Shown: positions 33,517 through 39,492 of the stretch, in pieces
How the letters are laid out: each line of letters starts with the position of its first letter
How positions within the stretch are numbered: the first letter of the stretch is position 1
Origin: an uncultured bacterium
GTDB lineage: Bacteria; Bacillota_I; Bacilli_A; RF39; UBA660
DNA length: 39,492 bases
NCBI GenBank assembly: GCA_949296605.1
Contig: CASFPB010000042.1
Span: forward strand, 24,001-63,492
Reading direction: 5' to 3'
Notes under the pieces: model-generated
Databases searched by the model: none
Seen by the model: the letters and a program-made list of their open reading frames with translations, nothing else
What the model was told of the DNA's origin: nothing
Translations under genes and position numbers: made by a program

Positions 33517-33536
33517 GGTTCTACCTAGGTAGAACC
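33517..33536 (+). promoter_or_regulatory. 20-bp perfect palindrome in the rpsL leader
   Basis: GGTTCTACCTAGGTAGAACC reads the same on both strands. It starts about 13 nt after the predicted transcription start and 56 nt before the rpsL ATG. It could fold as an 8-bp RNA hairpin with a CTAG loop or bind a dimeric regulator. There is no T run, so it is not a terminator. Confidence 0.65.
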
Positions 33537-33591
33537 TAATTTAAAACAAAATATGATACACCAGGATGTGTGTTAATGGAAGGAGGGTATT

Positions 33592-34005
33592 ATGCCTACA
33601 ATTAATCAACTTGTTAAGAAAAATCGTAGCAAAAAAACTAGAAAAAGTAAAAGCCCAGTTTTAAATGTTGGATTTAATACATTAGAAAAAAAACAAACTG
33701 ATGCAAAAAGCCCACAAAAAAGAGGAGTTTGTACTAAAGTTGCTACAAGAACACCTAAAAAACCTAACTCAGCATTGAGAAAATTTGCACGTGTAAGACT
33801 ATCTAATGGTAAAGAAATAGATGCTTATATTCCAGGAGAAGGACACAATTTACAAGAACACAGTGTAGTTTTAGTAAGAGGTGGACGTGTTAAAGATTTA
33901 ATCGGTGTTCGTTATCATATTGTGCGTGGAACATTAGATACTCACGGAGTTAAAGACAGAAAACAAGGACGTAGTAAATACGGAACAAAAAAAGACAAAA
34001 AATAA
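33592..34005 (+). CDS. rpsL: ribosomal protein uS12
   Basis: 137 aa. Decoding-centre protein with [10 protein letters not shown], the streptomycin-related loops [19 protein letters not shown] and [32 protein letters not shown], and a basic tail. GGAGGG is about 6 nt before the ATG. First gene of the str operon; the usual Lys residues in the streptomycin-sensitive loops are present. Confidence 0.98.
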   Translation: MPTINQLVKKNRSKKTRKSKSPVLNVGFNTLEKKQTDAKSPQKRGVCTKVATRTPKKPNSALRKFARVRLSNGKEIDAYIPGEGHNLQEHSVVLVRGGRVKDLIGVRYHIVRGTLDTHGVKDRKQGRSKYGTKKDKK

Positions 34006-34025
34006 TAGATTAGGAGGAAAAAAAT

Positions 34026-34493
34026 ATGCGTAAAAGAAGAGCAGTTAAAAGAGACGTTCTTCCAGATCCTATATATAACTCAAAAGTTGTTACCAAATTG
34101 GTTAATCAAATAATGACTGGAGGAAAAAAAGGAACTGCACAAAAAATATTATATGAAGCGTTTAACATTGTTGAAAAACAAACTGGAAAACCTGCTTTAG
34201 AAGTATATAATGCTGCTTTAGAAAACATTAAACCTGCATTAGAAGTAAAATCTCGTCGTGTTGGTGGCTCAAACTATCAAGTTCCTGTCGAAGTAAAAGA
34301 TGATAGAGCTCAAACATTAGCGCTACGTTGGTTAGTTAACTATGCAAGGTTAAGAAATGGAAAGGGTATGGCCATTAATTTAGCAAATGAAATAATAGAT
34401 GCATCAAACGGCACTGGTGGAGCAGTAAAAAAACGTGAAGATACACATAGAATGGCTGAAGCAAATAAAGCATTTGCTCATTACAGATGGTGA
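34026..34493 (+). CDS. rpsG: ribosomal protein uS7
   Basis: 155 aa, full length. [29 protein letters not shown] at the start, [22 protein letters not shown], and the tail [24 protein letters not shown] is 7 nt upstream. In other bacteria S7 represses this operon by binding its message; no clear S7 site is visible in the 20-nt gap before it. Confidence 0.98.
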   Translation: MRKRRAVKRDVLPDPIYNSKVVTKLVNQIMTGGKKGTAQKILYEAFNIVEKQTGKPALEVYNAALENIKPALEVKSRRVGGSNYQVPVEVKDDRAQTLALRWLVNYARLRNGKGMAINLANEIIDASNGTGGAVKKREDTHRMAEANKAFAHYRW

Positions 34494-34498
34494 ATTAA

Positions 34499-36580
34499 AT
34501 GGCTAGAGATGTTTCGTTAGATAAATTAAGAAATATTGGTATTATGGCACATATTGATGCCGGAAAAACCACATTTACAGAAAGAGTATTATTTCATACA
34601 GGAATAACACATAAAATAGGAGAAACTCATGATGGTGCTTCTCAAATGGACTGGATGGAACAAGAAAAAGAAAGAGGTATAACTATAACAAGTGCTGCAA
34701 CAACTGCACACTGGAAGGGATACCGCTTAAACATAATTGATACACCAGGCCATGTTGACTTTACAGTTGAAGTTCAAAGATCATTAAGAGTTCTAGATGG
34801 TGCAATATGCTTACTAGATGCTAATGCTGGAGTTGAACCGCAATCAGAAACTGTATGGCGTCAAGCAACAGAATATAAAGTTCCAAGAATGATTTTTGCA
34901 AATAAAATGGACAAAATTGGTGCAGATTTTGAATTTACACTAGGAACAATTAAATCTAGATTAGGTGTAAATTATGCTCCAATTCAATGGCCAATAGGTG
35001 CAGAATCAGAATTTAGTGGAATAGTAGATTTATTAACAAGAAAAGCATATCATTATGATGGGGAAGAACATGAAAATCCTACAGAAATAGAAATACCAGA
35101 AGATTTAAAAGATTTGGTAGAACAAAAAAGAACAGAATTAATTGAAAAAGCTGTAGAATTTGACGATTCTTTAATGGAAAAATACCTTGAAGGAAATGAG
35201 CTTTTTGTTGAAGATATTAAAAAAGCTATAAGAAAGGGAGTATTGGCTGCAGAATTTTTCCCAGTAATGTGCGGAAGCGCATTATCAAATATGGGAGTTA
35301 AGTTAGCGCTTGATGCAGTTTTAGACTATATGCCAGCCCCAACAGATGTAGCTGCAATAGAATGTGTAGATAAAAATGGCAATGATATATTACGTCACCC
35401 ATCAGACTCAGAACCGTTTACTGCTATGGCATTTAAAATAATGACAGATCCATATGTAGGTAGATTAGCATTCTTTAGAGTTTATGCAGGGCATTTATCA
35501 AGTGGTTCATATGTATTATGTACAAATGCTGCTGGTAAACAAGAAAAAGAAAGAATTGGCCGTATTCTTCAAATGCATGCTAATAATCGTAAAGAAATTA
35601 GTGAAGTATATTGTGGTGAAATAGCTGCAGCAGTTGGTTTAAAATCAACAACAACAGCAGACACATTATGTGATGAAAAAAATCCTTGTATTATGAAAGG
35701 AATGGAATTCCCATTACCAGTTATAGATGAAGCTATTGAACCAAAATCAAAAGCAGATCAAGAAAAGATGGGAATTGCTTTACAAAAATTAGCAGAAGAA
35801 GATCCTACATTTAAATACAAAACAGATCCTGAAACAGGACAAACTGTTATAAGTGGAATGGGAGAATTACATCTAGAAGTTCAAGTAAGAAGAATGAAAG
35901 ATGAATTCAATGTAGATGCTAACATAGGTCGTCCACAAGTAGCGTATAGAGAAACAATAACACAAGCAGCAGAATGTGAAGGAAAATATATTAAACAATC
36001 TGGTGGACGTGGACAATATGGACACGTTTGGGTTAAATTTGAACCAAATCCTGAAAAAGGATATGAGTTTGTAGATGCTATTGTTGGTGGAGTAGTTCCA
36101 CGTGAATATATACCTGTAACTGATAAAGGGTTACAAGAAGCAATGGCTGGTGGAATACTTGCTGGATATCCAATGGTTGATGTTAAAGCAACATTGTTTG
36201 ATGGATCATATCATGATGTTGACTCATCAGAAATGGCATTTAAAATTGCTGCAAGCATGGCTTTGAAAGAAGCTAAAAATAAATGTAAGCCTGTATTATT
36301 AGAACCTATTATGAAGGTTGAAGTAGTAATACCAGAAGAATACATGGGTAATGTAATGGGAGATTTAACATCTCGTCGTGGTAAACCACTTGGTAATGAG
36401 TCAAGAGGAAATGCATTATCAATAAATGCAATGGTTCCACTTGCGGAAATGTTTGGTTATGCTACTAATCTTCGTTCTAATACACAAGGACGTGGAACAT
36501 TTACAATGACATTAGATCATTATGAAGAAGTTCCTAAAGGAATTGCTGAAGAAATAATTAAGAAAAATAGCATTAATTAA
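34499..36580 (+). CDS. fusA: translation elongation factor G
   Basis: 693 aa. GTPase motifs: AHIDAGKTT (G1, about 17-25), RGITI (G2), DTPGHVDF (G3), NKMD (G4). The domain IV tip region [14 protein letters not shown] and the C-terminal [18 protein letters not shown] are intact. It drives translocation and, with RRF, ribosome recycling. The start follows the rpsG stop by 5 nt with only a weak GGTGA site, so translational coupling is likely. Confidence 0.98.
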   Translation: MARDVSLDKLRNIGIMAHIDAGKTTFTERVLFHTGITHKIGETHDGASQMDWMEQEKERGITITSAATTAHWKGYRLNIIDTPGHVDFTVEVQRSLRVLDGAICLLDANAGVEPQSETVWRQATEYKVPRMIFANKMDKIGADFEFTLGTIKSRLGVNYAPIQWPIGAESEFSGIVDLLTRKAYHYDGEEHENPTEIEIPEDLKDLVEQKRTELIEKAVEFDDSLMEKYLEGNELFVEDIKKAIRKGVLAAEFFPVMCGSALSNMGVKLALDAVLDYMPAPTDVAAIECVDKNGNDILRHPSDSEPFTAMAFKIMTDPYVGRLAFFRVYAGHLSSGSYVLCTNAAGKQEKERIGRILQMHANNRKEISEVYCGEIAAAVGLKSTTTADTLCDEKNPCIMKGMEFPLPVIDEAIEPKSKADQEKMGIALQKLAEEDPTFKYKTDPETGQTVISGMGELHLEVQVRRMKDEFNVDANIGRPQVAYRETITQAAECEGKYIKQSGGRGQYGHVWVKFEPNPEKGYEFVDAIVGGVVPREYIPVTDKGLQEAMAGGILAGYPMVDVKATLFDGSYHDVDSSEMAFKIAASMALKEAKNKCKPVLLEPIMKVEVVIPEEYMGNVMGDLTSRRGKPLGNESRGNALSINAMVPLAEMFGYATNLRSNTQGRGTFTMTLDHYEEVPKGIAEEIIKKNSIN

Positions 36581-36589
36581 GAATAATAC

Positions 36590-36618
36590 TTGAAAAAAAT
36601 TCAAGCATTAGATAAAAT
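36590..36618 (+). promoter_or_regulatory. tuf promoter
   Basis: TTGAAA (36590-36595), 17 bp, TAAAAT (36613-36618). A small hairpin CTTGAA/TTCAAG (36589-36605) overlaps the -35. It allows tuf expression independent of fusA. Confidence 0.65.
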
Positions 36619-36649
36619 ATAATAGTAAAGAAAAAGGAGGAAATATTAT

Positions 36650-37816
36650 ATGGCAAGAGAAAAATTTGATCGTTCAAAAGAACATGTTAATATTGGAACA
36701 ATTGGCCATGTTGACCATGGTAAAACAACATTAACAGCAGCGATCACTAAATATTTTGGAAAATTTGTTGATTATGCAGATATCGACAAAGCTCCAGAAG
36801 AAAGAGAAAGAGGAATTACAATCAACACTGCGCATGTTGAATATGAAACTGAAAAACGTCACTATGCACATGTTGACTGTCCAGGACATGCCGACTATGT
36901 TAAAAACATGATTACTGGTGCAGCACAAATGGATGGTGCAATATTAGTTGTATCAGCAGCAGATGGCCCAATGCCACAAACAAGAGAACACATTTTATTA
37001 TCTCGTCAAGTTGGTGTGCCAAAAATTGTTGTTTATATGAACAAATGCGACCAAGTAGATGACCCAGAATTATTAGATTTAGTAGAAATGGAAATTAGAG
37101 AACTACTTGGTGAATATCAATTTGATTCTGAATGTCCTATTATTCGTGGTAGTGCATTAAAAGCTCTTGAAGGAGATGAAAAAGCTGCTCAAAGTATTCG
37201 TGATCTTATGGCAGCAGTTGATTCATACATTGATGCTCCAGTTCGTGATACTGACAAACCATTCTTAATGAGTATTGAAGACGTATTTACAATTTCTGGA
37301 CGTGGAACAGTTGTTACAGGACGTGTTGAACGTGGACAATTAAAACTTAATGACGAAGTAGAAATTGTTGGATTAAAACCTACAAAGAAAACAGTTGTTA
37401 CTGGAATTGAAATGTTTAGAAAATCACTTGATTTTGCACAAGCTGGTGACAATGCTGGATGTTTACTTCGTGGTATATCACGTGATGAAGTTGAACGTGG
37501 ACAAGTTTTAGCTAAACCAGGAAGCGTTACTCCACACACAAAATTTAAAGCTGGAGTATATGTTTTATCAAAAGAAGAAGGAGGACGTCATACACCATTC
37601 TTCTCAAATTACCGTCCACAATTCTATTTTAGAACAACTGACGTTACAGGTGTTATTGAATTACCTGAAGGTGTAGAAATGGTTATGCCTGGTGACAATG
37701 TTGATATGACAGTTGAATTAATCGCTCCAGTTGCTCTAGAAAATGGAACAAAGTTCTCTATTCGTGAAGGCGGAAGAACTGTTGGTGCTGGTGTAGTATC
37801 TGAAATTATTCAATAA
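36650..37816 (+). CDS. tuf: translation elongation factor Tu
   Basis: 388 aa. [27 protein letters not shown] and GSALKALEG are all canonical; domains II and III continue through [13 protein letters not shown] and the terminal [13 protein letters not shown]. It carries aminoacyl-tRNA to the ribosome. AAAGGAGG is about 9 nt before the ATG. Last gene of the str cluster, with its own promoter and a strong terminator. Confidence 0.98.
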   Translation: MAREKFDRSKEHVNIGTIGHVDHGKTTLTAAITKYFGKFVDYADIDKAPEERERGITINTAHVEYETEKRHYAHVDCPGHADYVKNMITGAAQMDGAILVVSAADGPMPQTREHILLSRQVGVPKIVVYMNKCDQVDDPELLDLVEMEIRELLGEYQFDSECPIIRGSALKALEGDEKAAQSIRDLMAAVDSYIDAPVRDTDKPFLMSIEDVFTISGRGTVVTGRVERGQLKLNDEVEIVGLKPTKKTVVTGIEMFRKSLDFAQAGDNAGCLLRGISRDEVERGQVLAKPGSVTPHTKFKAGVYVLSKEEGGRHTPFFSNYRPQFYFRTTDVTGVIELPEGVEMVMPGDNVDMTVELIAPVALENGTKFSIREGGRTVGAGVVSEIIQ

Positions 37817-37828
37817 TTAAAGATATAG

Positions 37829-37860
37829 AAAAACTATTGGTTATTTGCCAATAGTTTTTT
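37829..37860 (+). terminator. tuf terminator
   Basis: AAAAACTATTGG (37829-37840) pairs with CCAATAGTTTTT (37848-37859), 7-nt loop, then T. Confidence 0.88.
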
Positions 37861-38055
37861 CTTTAATTTGTTTTAATTAATAAAAAATAAAATTTTTTTT
37901 CGTTATAATCCATAATTGCGTTGAATAATTAGATAGACAATTTATTCACAATTATAATTTAAATATTATAAAACATTTGATTGATTATAGATTTGATACT
38001 CTTTTAAATATTTTTTGCAATGTATTTAAGTATGACAATATATTTACTCGAGAAA

Positions 38056-39279
38056 TCATTTATTCAACTCTTTTGCTAGTAATCCAAATTTTTGTAAATA
38101 ATTGTAGGAAGATTCGTTAATAATTAAATCAAATTCTCCAGGATATTCATATATATCTGGATTAAAACCTAATTTAAATCTGTTTAAACCATAATACTTA
38201 CTTTCTTTTGATAAATCAGCTGTAATGCCATCTAAATCTGCATAACTAAATTTATTTTGATAATAGTTTAGTATTGCGAAATATAAATAATAATTAGAAG
38301 AATAACGTTTTAAATTGTGATCAAACCCACATATTTTTATTGAAACTCTATTATCATATTTAACTACCATAGCACCAGCAACATATAAAGTTTCTTCAGA
38401 ATTTAAATATTTTGATGCTTCAGCAATATCATTTTTATAAGATAGTAAAGCCTTATCAGAATTCATTTTAGCATTTATTGCTTCAGAACTTCTATTAATA
38501 ATTATTTTATTATTTAAATAAGAATTTTTTTCATATTCATAATTGTAATAATTTTGAGAATTTATTAAAAACTCTTTAAAATTAACTTTTACAAGAAAAA
38601 AGTCTAAACTATTATTTTTATTAAAAACATTATATAAATTGTTTATATAGAATTCACTTTTATCTGAATAATTTTTTATTAAATTATATAAAATATGTAT
38701 TTTACTTTGATCTGCTAATTCTAAAGTTAATCCTTTTCTAATTGCTTTTTTAATCTTGTTTCTTGTATTTTTGTTAAAAGTATTTATGTCAAAAGTTTTT
38801 AAATTTAATATAGCATTTATTCTGGGTAACAAAGCTTCAAAATACATATTGTCTTTTAATTTTTTATATCCACATCGAATTAAATTATTAACAGTGATAT
38901 AATTATCGTTATATTCAAAATTTTGAGTTTTTTTGTTTAGTTTTGCAATAGCTACTTCAGGATTAATTTTTATAAAAGCAAAATTTCGATTTTTATAATA
39001 TTCTTTAATTAATTTAGTAAACTCATTTAAAAGATAATAATTTGAATAATCAATTAAAAAACCTCTAGGAGAATAGCCATAGTAATAACTTCCTATTTTT
39101 TTATAAAGAATTAAAGAGGCAGCAATTAAATCATTATTGTCAATTAAGCCAATAAATTCGTAATCATAACCTTCTTCGGCTTTTAACATAGCATAGTTTA
39201 TAGATTGATAAAAGTTACCAATAACATTTTGTTGAACAAATTGTTCAAATTCAGTTAATGAAATTTCTTTTATTAACAT
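38056..39279 (-). CDS. FemAB-type peptidoglycan bridge aminoacyltransferase
   Basis: 407 aa with the twin GNAT-like layout of FemABX proteins. N-terminal NFYQSINYAMLKAEEGYDYEFIGL, GYSPRGFLIDY, KINPE, the segment [23 protein letters not shown], a Lys/Tyr/Asn-rich coiled-coil insertion (about 225-285), then AGAMVVKYDNRVSIKICGFD and the closing YADLDGITADLSKESKYYGLNRFKLGFNPDIYEYPGEFDL. These enzymes add amino acids from aminoacyl-tRNA to lipid II side chains, which implies a walled cell. AAGGGAGA is 5 nt before the ATG. Monocistronic; the added amino acid is unknown. Confidence 0.9.
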   Translation of the reverse strand: MLIKEISLTEFEQFVQQNVIGNFYQSINYAMLKAEEGYDYEFIGLIDNNDLIAASLILYKKIGSYYYGYSPRGFLIDYSNYYLLNEFTKLIKEYYKNRNFAFIKINPEVAIAKLNKKTQNFEYNDNYITVNNLIRCGYKKLKDNMYFEALLPRINAILNLKTFDINTFNKNTRNKIKKAIRKGLTLELADQSKIHILYNLIKNYSDKSEFYINNLYNVFNKNNSLDFFLVKVNFKEFLINSQNYYNYEYEKNSYLNNKIIINRSSEAINAKMNSDKALLSYKNDIAEASKYLNSEETLYVAGAMVVKYDNRVSIKICGFDHNLKRYSSNYYLYFAILNYYQNKFSYADLDGITADLSKESKYYGLNRFKLGFNPDIYEYPGEFDLIINESSYNYLQKFGLLAKELNK

Positions 39280-39343
39280 AAAATTCTCCCTTCATAATAA
39301 GATATAATTATAACATAAAAAATATAATTTTACTATAAAAAAG

Positions 39344-39371
39344 TTGACAAGTGTTAATCCTTTGTTAAAAT
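39344..39371 (+). promoter_or_regulatory. upstream promoter of the last gene
   Basis: TTGACA (39344-39349), 16 bp, TAAAAT (39366-39371). A direct repeat ATGTTACAT (39370-39378 and 39394-39402, 24 bp apart) lies between it and a second -10, TATAAT (39410-39415) with -35 TTTAGA (39387), which sits about 9 nt before the AAAGGA site. Confidence 0.55.
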
Positions 39372-39441
39372 GTTACATAGAAATTTTTTAGAAATGTTAC
39401 ATTATATTATATAATATGCATCTGAAAGGATGTGTTTTATT

Positions 39442-39492
39442 TTGAAAAAAGATAAGCAAAAAGCTTTAGAATTAGTAAAGCAAAAAATCAAT
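39442..39492 (+). CDS. 5' end of an unidentified gene (truncated by the window)
   Basis: Seventeen codons are visible, reading KKDKQKALELVKQKIN after a TTG start, 11 nt past AGGA. An in-frame ATG at 39430 touches the Shine-Dalgarno and is less likely. A charged start with KALEL is compatible with RecA but far too short to decide. Confidence 0.45.
   Translation, partial: MKKDKQKALELVKQKIN

Noticed and set aside
37912-37955. Intrinsic terminator in the tuf-FemAB gap
   Set aside because: The hairpin lacks a T tract on either strand, and the real tuf terminator is at 37829-37860.

Overview
The window is about 39.5 kb of very AT-rich chromosome from a low-GC Bacillota. The evidence is a T-box ahead of pheST, an L10 leader ahead of rplJL, AGGAGG-type ribosome binding sites, and the rRNA/str/rplKAJL gene sets. 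A monomeric [FeFe] hydrogenase-like protein suggests an anaerobe. UGA is used as a stop and UGG as Trp, so the genetic code is standard. Two RNA traits nevertheless resemble Mollicutes: a 5S rRNA of only about 104 nt and a tmRNA tag ending in AFA. I infer an uncultured, reduced, Mollicutes-adjacent Bacilli lineage, but cannot name a species.

Layout. 1-3257: 3' part of an rRNA operon (ITS, 23S, 5S). 3354-5769: t6A block tsaE-tsaB-rimI-tsaD. 5811-6167: ssrA. 6181-9016: an accessory region with an AlbA_2/HATPase regulator flanked by 11-bp-spaced ATCAAATRA repeats, and an orphan 192-aa gene bracketed by two paralogous structured RNAs, each ending in its own terminator. 9122-13390: a MarR gene broken at an A8 tract plus a heterodimeric ABC exporter. 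13425-18428: holin-like and endolysin-like genes, a PH-like protein, a LysM protein and two membrane proteins of unknown function. 18463-18537: tRNA-Cys. 18715-20811: SipW-type signal peptidase and a DAACS symporter with a probable AUA start. 20825-24361: T-box, pheS, pheT. 24458-27829: TtcA-family enzyme, TetR plus [FeFe] hydrogenase-like protein, and a membrane-tethered thioredoxin-fold protein. 28026-29048 (-): an anchored Ig-like surface protein. 29236-31676: rplK-rplA and rplJ-rplL with leaders. 31790-31909: a 39-aa prepilin-like micro-gene. 31911-33451: a complete insertion sequence with 17-bp ends and an 8-bp target duplication. 33468-37860: rpsL-rpsG-fusA-tuf. 38056-39279 (-): FemAB-type transferase. 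39442-end: start of another gene.

Translation dominates the content: rRNA, t6A modification, tmRNA, tRNA-Cys, PheRS, TtcA, ribosomal proteins and both elongation factors. Many promoters place the -10 box only 6-9 nt before the Shine-Dalgarno sequence, so the mRNA should begin at or almost at the ribosome binding site; this also decides several starts. The most promising undescribed element is the paired-RNA locus at 8071-9012. Next are the repeat-flanked regulator beside ssrA, the micro-prepilin, and the phage-less lysis-type cassette.
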